A DNA stretch of 33,061 nt, from NCBI GenBank assembly GCA_002280875.1, contig NCEV01000039.1, positions 1-33,061 on the forward strand, read 5' to 3'. Positions within the stretch are counted from its first letter, which is position 1; the number at the start of each line of letters is the position of its first letter. Below the pieces are notes generated by a model that saw only the letters and a list, made by a program, of their open reading frames with translations, had not been told where the DNA came from and did no database searches. A program made the translations under genes and the position numbers. The stretch comes from Caulobacter sp. 32-67-35. GTDB lineage: Bacteria > Pseudomonadota > Alphaproteobacteria > Caulobacterales > Caulobacteraceae. Below are positions 24,602 through 32,023 of this stretch, piece by piece.

Positions 24602-25369
24602 ATGTTGATGGTCATCTCCCCCGCCAAGTCGCTGGACTTCACCGCGCCCGATCAGGTGCTGCCCCTGACGACGCCCGAGCTGAAGGGCAGGATCGCCGAG
24701 CTGGCCAAGGTGACACGCAAGCTGAGCGCCGCCGACCTGCGCCGGCTGATGCACATCTCCGAGAAGCTGGCCTCGCTGAATCGCGAGCGCTTCCAGGCCT
24801 TCGATCCCGAGGTCGAGGACGGCCTGCAGGCGGTGATCGCCTTCAACGGCGACGTCTATGCGGGCCTGGCGGCGCGCGAGCTGGACCGGCCGGCCCTGGA
24901 GTGGGCCCAGGACCACCTGCGGATCCTGTCAGGCCTGTACGGCGTGCTGCGGCCGCTGGACGCCCTGCAGCCCTATCGCCTGGAGATGGGTACGCGACTG
25001 AAGACCAAGCGCGGGGCCAATCTGTACGATTTCTGGGGCGAGACGATCGCCAAGACCCTCAACGACGCCGCCGAGGGTCATGCCGACAAGACCCTGGTGA
25101 ACCTGGCCAGCCAGGAATATTTCGGCGCCGTCGACGCCAAGGCCCTGAAGCTGCCGGTGCTGACCTGCCACTTCAAGGAGGAGAAGGCGGGCCTGCTGAA
25201 GGTGCTGGGCTTCTTCGCCAAGAAGGCCCGGGGCCGGATGGCGCGCTACATCATCGATAACCGGATCGAGCAGGCCAAGGACCTGAAGGCCTTCGATCTG
25301 GATGGCTACGCCTTCCAGCCCAAGCTCTCCACAGACACCGACTGGGTTTTTGCTCGTCCTCAGCCCTGA
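24602..25369 (+). CDS. yaaA: YaaA family peroxide-stress resistance protein
   Basis: The 255-residue cytoplasmic DUF328/UPF0246 protein matches E. coli YaaA, which lowers free iron and so limits Fenton damage under peroxide stress. It shows VISPAKSLDFTAPD at the start, AFNGDVYAGLAA, GLYGVLRPLDALQPYRLEMG, RGANLYDFWG, LVNLASQEYF and the basic signature FFAKKARGRMARYII. ATG 24602 gives MLMVISPAKSLD as expected. No strong ribosome site is visible. Confidence 0.93.
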   Translation: MLMVISPAKSLDFTAPDQVLPLTTPELKGRIAELAKVTRKLSAADLRRLMHISEKLASLNRERFQAFDPEVEDGLQAVIAFNGDVYAGLAARELDRPALEWAQDHLRILSGLYGVLRPLDALQPYRLEMGTRLKTKRGANLYDFWGETIAKTLNDAAEGHADKTLVNLASQEYFGAVDAKALKLPVLTCHFKEEKAGLLKVLGFFAKKARGRMARYIIDNRIEQAKDLKAFDLDGYAFQPKLSTDTDWVFARPQP

Positions 25370-25420
25370 ATTCATTTAGTGATGAATTTATAAAAGCTCG
25401 CCGTTCGCAATCGCGAGCTA

Positions 25421-25439
25421 TATGCTGCGTTGCAGCATA
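25421..25439. promoter_or_regulatory. PhaR-type operator candidate before bdhA
   Basis: TATGCTGC-GTT-GCAGCATA is a perfect 8-bp inverted repeat around a 3-base centre. Its core CTGC-N3-GCAG matches the motif reported for PhaR, the PHB-responsive repressor of phasin and PHB genes in Rhodobacter and Paracoccus. It lies 30 bp before the bdhA start, a fitting place to control 3-hydroxybutyrate use. The match is by motif only. Confidence 0.6.
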
Positions 25440-25469
25440 GACTTGGGCAATGCATCAGGGAGCGTGTTC

Positions 25470-26267
25470 ATGGCCGTAGACTTCGGTTTGCAGGGGCAGG
25501 TCGCCATCGTCACCGGCTCGACCAGCGGCATCGGTCACGCCTTGGCGGATGCGCTCGCGGCGCAGGGCGTCAATATTGTCCTGAACGGTCTGGGCGAGAT
25601 GAACGCCATCGAGCGCACCCGCGCCGAGCTGGCGGAAAAGCACGGTGTCGAGGTGCTGTACAACGGCGCCGACATGACCAAGCCGGACCAGATCATCGAC
25701 ATGGTCAGGGCGGCCAAGGCCGAGTTCGGTGAGCTGGACATCCTGATCAACAATGCCGGCGTCCAGCACGTGGCCCCGGTCGAGGATTTCCCCACCGAGA
25801 AGTGGGACCAGATCATCGCCATCAACCTGACCTCGGCCTTCCACGCCATCAAGGCCGCCGTGCCGATCATGAAGGCGCAGGGGCGCGGACGGATCGTCAA
25901 TATCGCTTCCGCGCATGGCCTGGTCGCCTCGCCGTTCAAGTCGGCCTATGTGGCCGCCAAGCACGGGATCATGGGCCTGACCAAGACGGTCGGGCTGGAG
26001 GTCGCGCAGCACGGCATCACGTGCAACGCCATCTGCCCGGGCTTTGTGAAGACCCCGCTGGTCGAGGCCCAGATCGCCGACCAGGCCAGGGCGCGCGGCA
26101 TCAGCGAGGAGGCGGTCATGAAGGACGTCATCCTGGCCAGCCAGCCGACCAAGCAATTTGTCACTTTCGACCAGCTGTCTGGCATGTTGCTGTATCTGGT
26201 GTCCGACGCCGGGGCCTCGGCCAACGGCTCGGCCTTCCAGATCGACGGCGGCTGGACCGCGCAATAG
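25470..26267 (+). CDS. bdhA: 3-hydroxybutyrate dehydrogenase
   Basis: BdhA oxidises D-3-hydroxybutyrate to acetoacetate with NAD, the step after PHB depolymerisation. The 265-residue SDR has TGSTSGIGHALADAL for cofactor binding, DILINNAGVQHVAPVEDFP, and the catalytic residues S147, Y160 and K164 in NIASAHGL and SAYVAAKHGIMGLTKT. The NAICPGFVKTPLVEAQI and long C-terminal region are typical of bacterial BdhA. ATG 25470 follows CAGGGAG by eight bases; an upstream extension would overlap the palindrome. The patatin gene starts 13 bp after the stop. Confidence 0.93.
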   Translation: MAVDFGLQGQVAIVTGSTSGIGHALADALAAQGVNIVLNGLGEMNAIERTRAELAEKHGVEVLYNGADMTKPDQIIDMVRAAKAEFGELDILINNAGVQHVAPVEDFPTEKWDQIIAINLTSAFHAIKAAVPIMKAQGRGRIVNIASAHGLVASPFKSAYVAAKHGIMGLTKTVGLEVAQHGITCNAICPGFVKTPLVEAQIADQARARGISEEAVMKDVILASQPTKQFVTFDQLSGMLLYLVSDAGASANGSAFQIDGGWTAQ

Positions 26268-26280
26268 AGGGAAGCGGGCC

Positions 26281-27342
26281 ATGCCCATCGGCCCCTTCAA
26301 GACCAAGCCCGCCGGGCCCCGGCCGCTGAGCCTGGCCCTGCAGGGCGGCGGCTCGCACGGGGCGTTCGAGTGGGGCGTGCTGGACCGCCTGCTCGAGGAA
26401 GACGATATCGAGATCAAGGCGGTCACGGCCGCCTCGGCCGGCGCCATGAACGCCGTGTGTCTGGCCCAGGGCCTTCTGGACAATGGCCGCGACGGCGCCC
26501 GCGAGCGGCTTGAGCTGTTCTGGAAGGCGGTCAATACCGCCGGCGGCCGCAACGTGTTCGGCGACACCAGCATCTGGACCAGCGCCTTTTCCGGCGGCTC
26601 GGACTGGCTGAAAAGCCTGCCCGGCTGGCGTATGGCCGAGACCCTGGCCATGTCGATGAGCCCCTACGAGTTCAACCCGTTCAACCTGAACCCCCTGCAC
26701 GACGTGCTGGAGGACCAGATCAATTTCCAGGCCCTGCGCGAAGGCTCGCCGGTCAAGCTGTACATCGCCGCCACCGCCGTGCGGCTCAGCAAGTCCAAGG
26801 TGTTTCGCGAGACCGAGGTGACCTCGAAACACATCATGGCCAGCGCCTGCCTGCCGCACCTGTTCCATGCGGTGGAGATCGACGGCGAGCCCTATTGGGA
26901 CGGTGGTTTCCTGGCCAATCCGCCGCTATGGCCGCTGTTCTATGACGATACGCCCGATGACATCCTGATCGTCACCCTCAATCCGTTCGTCCGCGACGAG
27001 ACGCCCAGGTCGCCCGGCGAGATCATGGACCGGCTGAACGAGATCACCTTCAACGCCTCCCTGGCTTCGGAGCTGCGGGCCATCGGCTTCGTGCAGAAGC
27101 TGCTGGATGAGGGCCTGCTGAAGGACACGGCCAAGGGCCGCTATCGCAAGATGCTGGTCCACGCCATCACCGCCGACGGACCGCTGTCGGACCTGTCGCT
27201 CTCGACCAAGTTCAACACCGAATGGAGCTTCCTGCTCGATCTGAAGGAACGGGGCCGGACAGCGGCGCAGACCTGGCTGGCCGACTGCGGAACCAGTATC
27301 GGGATCAAGTCGAGCGTCGATCTGAAGACCGGCTTTCCATGA
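26281..27342 (+). CDS. Patatin-like phospholipase/esterase
   Basis: The 353-residue alpha/beta hydrolase has the oxyanion loop ALQGGGSHGAFEWGVLDRLL, the nucleophile elbow TAASAGAMNAV (A-A-S-A-G, with Ala in the first usual Gly position), and the Ser-Asp dyad Asp in YWDGGFLANPPLW. The family cleaves acyl groups from lipids; partners beside bdhA are frequent in alphaproteobacteria and suggest a PHB or lipid-storage link, but the substrate is unknown. It overlaps the nudix gene by 4 bp (ATGA). Confidence 0.9.
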   Translation: MPIGPFKTKPAGPRPLSLALQGGGSHGAFEWGVLDRLLEEDDIEIKAVTAASAGAMNAVCLAQGLLDNGRDGARERLELFWKAVNTAGGRNVFGDTSIWTSAFSGGSDWLKSLPGWRMAETLAMSMSPYEFNPFNLNPLHDVLEDQINFQALREGSPVKLYIAATAVRLSKSKVFRETEVTSKHIMASACLPHLFHAVEIDGEPYWDGGFLANPPLWPLFYDDTPDDILIVTLNPFVRDETPRSPGEIMDRLNEITFNASLASELRAIGFVQKLLDEGLLKDTAKGRYRKMLVHAITADGPLSDLSLSTKFNTEWSFLLDLKERGRTAAQTWLADCGTSIGIKSSVDLKTGFP

Positions 27343-27773
27343 GATATCCGGTGCCCACCGTCGGCGTGATCTGCCTGCGCGGCGACCAGGTGCTGCTGAT
27401 CAAGCGCGGCACCCCGCCCCGCCTTGGCCAGTGGAGCCTGCCCGGCGGTCGCATGGAGCTGGGCGAGACCACCATCGCGGCGGCCCTGCGCGAACTGAAG
27501 GAAGAGACCGGCGTCGAGGCCCAGATCCTGGGCCTGGTCGATGTGATCGACGGGGTTTTTCCGGCCAGGCCCGGTCCTGACGGGAAGAACGGCGAGATCA
27601 CGCGCCACTACGTCCTGATCGACTATGCCGCCCGCTGGATCTCGGGCGAGCCGGTGGCGGGCGACGATGCGGCCGAGGCGCGCTTCGTCTCCCGCGAGGA
27701 AGCCATGGCCCTGGTCGAATGGGACGAGACGCGGCGGATGATCACCGAGACCTATGAGCGGTTCGCCGCCTAG
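27339..27773 (+). CDS. NUDIX hydrolase
   Basis: The 144-residue protein hydrolyses a nucleoside diphosphate-linked compound. A full Nudix box is visible near residues 35-58: GGRMELGETTIAAALRELKE followed by ETGVE, with the metal-binding REL-EE glutamates. PVPTVGVICLRGDQVLLIKRG leads into it. Start and stop both overlap other elements: its ATG is the patatin ATGA, and its TAG lies in the inverted repeat downstream. The natural substrate cannot be inferred. Confidence 0.92.
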   Translation: MRYPVPTVGVICLRGDQVLLIKRGTPPRLGQWSLPGGRMELGETTIAAALRELKEETGVEAQILGLVDVIDGVFPARPGPDGKNGEITRHYVLIDYAARWISGEPVAGDDAAEARFVSREEAMALVEWDETRRMITETYERFAA

Positions 27774-27886
27774 AGCATTTTCCGATAAGTGTGAAACGAT
27801 TATCGGATCGAAAAATGCTCTAAACTTTTGATTTAGAGCCCTTTTCGCCCGACCCTGATGAAACAATCAGGTCGGAAAGGGCTCTA
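27771..27886. repeat. Double-hairpin intergenic palindrome
   Basis: Hairpin one joins TAGAGCATTTTCCGATAA (27771-27788) to a matching 3' arm ending AAAATGCTCTA (27812-27822). Hairpin two joins TAGAGCCCTTT (27834-27844) to AAAGGGCTCTA (27876-27886) with inner CTGAT/ATCAG. The two share the TAGAGC end sequence. Palindromes starting AGAGCATTTT recur across alphaproteobacterial chromosomes. The element also supplies the nudix stop codon and could end that transcript. Confidence 0.85.
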
Positions 27887-27962
27887 GGCCGACGCCGCGG
27901 CGCCCTTGACGCCGGCTCCGTCGCCGCCTCTCCTTCAAACAAACGTTCAAGGGAGAAACGTC

Positions 27963-28745
27963 ATGGCCTATGCGCCGTTCAATCTGGCCGGCAAGGTGGC
28001 CCTGGTCACCGGCGGCAACCGCGGGATCGGTCTGGGCATGGCCCAGGCCCTGGCCCAGGCGGGCGCCGACATCGTCATCTGGGGCTCCAACGCCGAGCGC
28101 AACCAGGCCGCCGAGGGCGAGCTTCTGAAGCACGGCGTACGGGTCAAGGCCCAGACGGTGGATGTCTCCGACGAGACCCAGGTTGCCGAGGCCATGGTCG
28201 AGGCCGTCACCGCCATGGGGCGGATCGACTCGGTGTTCGCCAATGCCGGCGTCGGCTTTGGCTCGCCGTCCTTTGTCGACATGCAGACCGAGGTCTATCG
28301 CAAGATCCTGGCCGTCAATCTGGACGGTGTGTTCTTCACCCTGCGCGAAGCCTGCCGCCACATGGTCGATCGCGCCAGGAGCGGCGATCCGGGCGGCTCG
28401 CTGGTTGGGATCGCCTCGCTGGCCGCCATCGAGGGCGCGGCCCGCAACGAGGCCTATGCGGCGACCAAGGGCGCGGTGATCTCGATGATCAAGTCGGTGG
28501 CGGTGGAGCATGCCCGCTACGGGGTCCGCGCCAACGCCATCCTGCCCGGCTGGATCGCCACCGACATGACCGCTGGCGCCCAGGGCAATTCCGCCTTCGC
28601 CGAGAAGGTCATTCCGCGCGTTCCGGCCCGTCGCTGGGGCGAGCCGGCCGATTTCGGCGGCATGGCGGTCTATCTGGCCTCTAATGCGTCGAGCTATCAC
28701 TCGGGCGACACCCTGGTGATTGACGGCGGCTATTCGATCTTCTGA
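27963..28745 (+). CDS. SDR family oxidoreductase
   Basis: The 260-residue protein is a classical short-chain dehydrogenase/reductase with TGGNRGIGLGMAQALAQAGA for NAD(P) binding, DSVFANAGVGFG, catalytic Ser in VGIASLAAIEG, and Y165/K169 in EAYAATKGAVIS. IRDG-type C-terminus ends GDTLVIDGGYSIF. Substrate is unknown; FabG-like or alcohol dehydrogenase functions fit. ATG 27963 follows AAGGGAGAAAC. It precedes a nitronate monooxygenase by about 95 bp. Confidence 0.9.
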   Translation: MAYAPFNLAGKVALVTGGNRGIGLGMAQALAQAGADIVIWGSNAERNQAAEGELLKHGVRVKAQTVDVSDETQVAEAMVEAVTAMGRIDSVFANAGVGFGSPSFVDMQTEVYRKILAVNLDGVFFTLREACRHMVDRARSGDPGGSLVGIASLAAIEGAARNEAYAATKGAVISMIKSVAVEHARYGVRANAILPGWIATDMTAGAQGNSAFAEKVIPRVPARRWGEPADFGGMAVYLASNASSYHSGDTLVIDGGYSIF

Positions 28746-28758
28746 TCCCGGAGGGTTC

Positions 28759-28799
28759 GGCGGCTGACCTCGCGGCAGGCTTGCGAGCCGGTCGCCGCC
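28759..28799 (+). terminator. Hairpin between the SDR and nitronate monooxygenase genes
   Basis: GGCGGC-GAC (28759-28768, one bulge) pairs GTC-GCCGCC (28791-28799), enclosing CTCGC (28769-28773)/GCGAG (28783-28787). No T run follows, so it may attenuate or process the transcript rather than stop it. Confidence 0.45.
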
Positions 28800-28838
28800 G
28801 CGCCCATCCTGCCGGAAAATAACGGGAGGACGGGTTCC

Positions 28839-29804
28839 ATGGCGCTGCATACGCCCCTTTGCGATCTACTGGCTATCGAGCATCCGATCCTGCTGGCCGG
28901 CATGGGCGGCGTCTCCTACGCCCCGCTGGCGGCGGCCGTGTCGAACGCCGGCGGCTACGGCGTGCTGGGCATGGCCGGCACGACGCCGGACTTCATCCGC
29001 GACCAGATGCGCCAGGTCCGCGCGCTGACCGACAAGCCGTTCGGCGTCGATCTGCTGGCCGCCACGCCGGACGCCCTGACCGACAGCGTCGAGGTCATCA
29101 TCGCCGAGGGCGCCTCGTCCTTCATCGCTGGCCTGGGCGTACCGATGCCGATCATCGAGCGGCTGAAGTCGGCGGGCCTGAAGGTCATGGTCGTCTGCGG
29201 GGCCGTGAAACATGCGGTCAAGGCCGAGCAGGCCGGCTGCGACGCGGTGATCTGTCAGGGCGGTGAAGGCGGCGGCCATACGGGCCTGGTCGGCACCCTG
29301 CCCCTCGTGGCCCAGGCGGTGGACGCCGTGAAGATCCCGGTGGTCGCCGCTGGCGGTCTGCATGACGGGCGAGGGCTCGCCGCGGCCCTGGCCCTGGGCG
29401 CCCAGGGCGTCTGGATGGGTACGCGGTTCATCGCCTCCACCGAGGCCCATGCCGGAGACCTGTATCGCCAGGCGGTGGTCGAGGCCGCCGACGAGGACAC
29501 CGTCCGCACCCGCTGCTATTCGGGCAAGCCGATGCGGGTGAAGAAGAACCCCTATGTCGAGGACTGGGAATCCCGGCCCGGCGACATCCAGGGCTTTCCG
29601 CAGCAGGCGATGGTCTCGATCCGGGCCGGCGCCATGGGCGGCATCGGCGGCCAGATCGAAGGCCTGGATGCCGACAGATCCTGCTTCGCCATGGGCCAGA
29701 GCGCGGGCGGCATCCGCGAGGTGCTGCCGGCGGGCGTGATCGTCGAACAGCTGGTCACCGAGGCTCGCGCCGCGATCAGCCGGATCGCCGCGCTCAATCG
29801 GTAG
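28839..29804 (+). CDS. Nitronate monooxygenase (2-nitropropane dioxygenase family)
   Basis: The 321-residue FMN TIM-barrel enzyme probably oxidises toxic alkyl nitronates. It shows HPILLAGMGGVSYAPLAAAV near the start, the CQGGEGGGHTGLVGTLPLVA FMN/catalytic loop with the family His, VVAAGGLHDGRGLAAALALG and GVWMGTRFIASTEAH phosphate-binding block. The FabK-type enoyl reductases share this fold, so that is the main alternative. GGGAGGACGGG precedes ATG 28839. Its end overlaps the Crp/Fnr gene by 11 bp on the other strand. Confidence 0.9.
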   Translation: MALHTPLCDLLAIEHPILLAGMGGVSYAPLAAAVSNAGGYGVLGMAGTTPDFIRDQMRQVRALTDKPFGVDLLAATPDALTDSVEVIIAEGASSFIAGLGVPMPIIERLKSAGLKVMVVCGAVKHAVKAEQAGCDAVICQGGEGGGHTGLVGTLPLVAQAVDAVKIPVVAAGGLHDGRGLAAALALGAQGVWMGTRFIASTEAHAGDLYRQAVVEAADEDTVRTRCYSGKPMRVKKNPYVEDWESRPGDIQGFPQQAMVSIRAGAMGGIGGQIEGLDADRSCFAMGQSAGGIREVLPAGVIVEQLVTEARAAISRIAALNR

Positions 29805-30558
29805 TATCGACCTCGGGCAACAGTCTCTGGAAATGATGCTCGACGGCGTCGTGGCATTCGCAGGCCCGTTTCTCGAGGGCTGACCGGTCGAGGATCTCGA
29901 TGCGTCCGCGGCCGGTCGCGATCACGCCGTCGTCCTGCAGGGCGCGGGCCACGGCGGTGACCGTCGTGCGCTGCACGCCCATCATCTGGGCCAGGGTCTC
30001 CTGGGTCAGGCGGATCGGCTCGTCGCCAGCCCGATCGTGGGTCGACAAAAGCCAGCGGCAGTAACGCTGCTCAACCCCGTGCAGGGCGTTGCAGGCCGCC
30101 GATTGCATCATTTGAGCCAGAAGCACGTCGGCATAGCGGGCAAAGAGGTCCGCCAGGATCGGCGACTGGCTCTTGGCGTCTTCAAGCCGGGCTGTCGGGA
30201 TGCAGAAGGCGAAGCCCGGCACGCGGACCACGGCGCGACCATAGGCTGGCTTGAAGCCCGCGCTGACGATGCCGCCGATGGCGCCTTCGCGGCCGACATT
30301 GGCCACCTCGACCTCCTGGCCTTCCTTGGAGACGACCAGGAGCGAGACCATGGTGGCGTGACAGGGCAGGTGCGTCAGGGTGACATCCTCGCCGCAGTCG
30401 AACAGCATGGTGTCGCGCGCCAGATCCACCTTGCGCAGATAGGGGCTCAGCCGCTCCAGTTCGCGTGGTCGCAGCGCGCCCAGCAGGCGGTTGGAGATGA
30501 GTTCGCCGCGCGAGGCATGAGGCTCGCATAGCGTTTGAGGTTCACCCGTATCGGCCAT
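29794..30558 (-). CDS. Crp/Fnr family transcriptional regulator
   Basis: The 254-residue protein has a cyclic-nucleotide-binding-like beta roll (about 25-145; LSPYLRKVDLARDTMLFDCG, EVANVGREGAIGGIVSAG) and a C-terminal winged helix (RLTQETLAQMMGVQRTTVTA, ALQDDGVIATGRGRIEILD). It lacks the FNR N-terminal cysteine cluster. A C-rich short C-terminus (KRACECHDAVEHHF) is unusual and could bind a metal. ATG 30558 is preceded by GGAGG and preferred over an upstream ATG. Confidence 0.9.
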   Translation of the reverse strand: MADTGEPQTLCEPHASRGELISNRLLGALRPRELERLSPYLRKVDLARDTMLFDCGEDVTLTHLPCHATMVSLLVVSKEGQEVEVANVGREGAIGGIVSAGFKPAYGRAVVRVPGFAFCIPTARLEDAKSQSPILADLFARYADVLLAQMMQSAACNALHGVEQRYCRWLLSTHDRAGDEPIRLTQETLAQMMGVQRTTVTAVARALQDDGVIATGRGRIEILDRSALEKRACECHDAVEHHFQRLLPEVDTTD

Positions 30559-30619
30559 GATCGATCCTCCGCGATCGCAAGCGTGCTTGGCCATAGCGCG
30601 CGAAGCGGCGCTTTAGTTT

Positions 30620-30668
30620 CCCATCGACGCGGCTAAGCTTAGGAGGCAGGCTGCTTGCCGTCGATGGG
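30620..30668 (+). promoter_or_regulatory. Leader hairpin covering the ribosome site of the next gene
   Basis: CCCATCGACG (30620-30629) pairs perfectly with CGTCGATGGG (30659-30668), with an extra GGC/GCC pair inside. The right arm includes the first part of GATGGGGAGAG, the ribosome site for the membrane gene at 30678. Folding of a leader RNA could therefore limit its translation. The same bases lie in the divergent promoter region of the Crp/Fnr gene and could be a protein site instead. Confidence 0.5.
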
Positions 30669-30677
30669 GAGAGCGGC

Positions 30678-31211
30678 ATGCGAACCGGCCATATCCTGAA
30701 AACGCGGCTTAGCGAGTATGGCGCCCTGTGGCTGGCCTGCTTTGTACTGGTCCTGGCCGGCGTTGGCTTTGTCACCTTCGCTCTGGGGCGGGACCTGATC
30801 ACCGTCGCCGACATGGTCTTGCCGATCAGCTTCATGATCCTGGGCCTGGCGGTGGCGGTTGGCGTCGGAATCACCGTGGCCTCGCCCGCCAGCCTGATCG
30901 CCAAGTGCCTGGTCACCCTGCTGGCGCTGCTCCTGATCCTGCCGCTGCTGTGGTCGCCGGTTGTGGCCGTGCTGATCATCGCTGCCATCAGTCAGGTTCC
31001 GATCGAATATTCGGAAGCCTATGCCCAGTTCCGGATCTCGGTGAGCCACCTGATCTATCCGGTGGTGGCGATGCTGGTGGAAGGGCCGCTGGTCGCCGCC
31101 GTCTGGAACGCCTTCCAGATCGTCGCCTCGATCGTGGGCTTCGTAGCTTCGGCCCTGCAGGTGTGGCGCGTGGTCAAGCCGTGGCTGGCGCGGTCGGCCG
31201 AGGCGGCCTGA
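30678..31211 (+). CDS. Hypothetical membrane protein
   Basis: The 177-residue protein has about five hydrophobic helices: LACFVLVLAGVGFVTFALG, MVLPISFMILGLAVAVGVGI, LVTLLALLLILPLLWS, VVAVLIIAAISQVP and LIYPVVAMLVEGPLVAAVWN. It carries a short basic N-terminus and C-terminus (VVKPWLARSAEAA). No family is recognised. ATG 30678 follows GATGGGGAGAGCGGC. Confidence 0.7.
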   Translation: MRTGHILKTRLSEYGALWLACFVLVLAGVGFVTFALGRDLITVADMVLPISFMILGLAVAVGVGITVASPASLIAKCLVTLLALLLILPLLWSPVVAVLIIAAISQVPIEYSEAYAQFRISVSHLIYPVVAMLVEGPLVAAVWNAFQIVASIVGFVASALQVWRVVKPWLARSAEAA

Positions 31212-31214
31212 CGA

Positions 31215-31424
31215 TCAGCTCAACAGCGTCGAGCGCGGCAGGGTGAAGTCTTCCTCCTGCACCGCCAGCAGGACGGACATGCCGACACCCGTGGACTGTT
31301 CGGCCAGACGAGACGCCGCTTCGGTCGCCTGATGCTGGGTCTCGTAATGTCCGAACCGCAGATGCTCGCCCACGATGGACCAGTAGTTCCCGACCCGCAC
31401 AACGCCATAATGCACTTCAGCCAT
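31215..31424 (-). CDS. Small DUF2188-like protein
   Basis: The 69-residue protein starts at ATG 31424 after a near-perfect AAGGAGGTCG ribosome site; upstream open frame is not credible. It has VGNYWSIVGEHLRFGHYETQ and HQATEAASRLAEQ, like the DUF2188 group (a Trp-containing strand then helix). Such proteins are small, soluble and of unknown function. Its 5' leader points into the start region of the next plus-strand gene. Confidence 0.78.
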   Translation of the reverse strand: MAEVHYGVVRVGNYWSIVGEHLRFGHYETQHQATEAASRLAEQSTGVGMSVLLAVQEEDFTLPRSTLLS

Positions 31425-31563
31425 GATCGACCTCCTTGCAGTGAAACCACCGTTGCGCCGATCCATGGCTATCACAAGGCCTCAAACGCCACGCGATCGC
31501 CATGGACTCGCGCGAAGGGCGCGTCGTCGTGACATCGCAACACGAGACGGGAATACTGTCGTC

Positions 31564-31989
31564 ATGCTTCGCTTGCCTGTCGCCGCCCTGATCATCGCCT
31601 GCATGGCCACCTCCGCCCTCGCCCAGGAGCGGGAGCCGGAAGAGCGCCAGCGCCTGCTCGACCTGGCCTATACGCTGGGCGAGAGCCACGCCCTGCGGCA
31701 GACCTGCGAGGGCGTGAATGACCAGTTGTGGCGCTCGCGGATGGTTCGCCTGACCGAGGTGGAGCAGGCCGACCAGGGCTTCGACGCCCAGCTGCGCGAA
31801 CGGTTCAACACGGGCTTCGCGGCGCGTCAGGGCGAATTCCCCCTGTGCGACACCGCCAGCCGCAAGGCCGAGCAACAATCGGCCCGCAAGGGTCAGGCCC
31901 TGGCGCTCAAGCTCTCGCAGTCCATGCGCGTGGTCCAGCGCGGCGAGACAGCGCCGGATTCCATGGCGGAGATCGTCGCCCCGCGCTAA
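31564..31989 (+). CDS. TIGR02301 family secreted protein
   Basis: The 141-residue protein has a signal peptide (about 1-20, LPVAALIIACMATSALAQ) and a helical mature domain. LLDLAYTLGESHALRQTCEG, WRSRMVRLTEVEQ, RERFNTGFAARQGEFPLC and TASRKAEQQSARKG match the alphaproteobacterial TIGR02301 family, including its two cysteines (in TCEG and PLCD). The function is unknown. ATG 31564 is set by the signal peptide. Confidence 0.82.
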   Translation: MLRLPVAALIIACMATSALAQEREPEERQRLLDLAYTLGESHALRQTCEGVNDQLWRSRMVRLTEVEQADQGFDAQLRERFNTGFAARQGEFPLCDTASRKAEQQSARKGQALALKLSQSMRVVQRGETAPDSMAEIVAPR

Positions 31990-32023
31990 CCTACGCCTGC
32001 TGGTTGTGTAGGGAGCGCTCCTG

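Noticed and set aside
24327-24608. 93-codon open frame upstream of yaaA
   Set aside because: No ribosome site, no family pattern, and it covers palindromes and yaaA's start in another frame.
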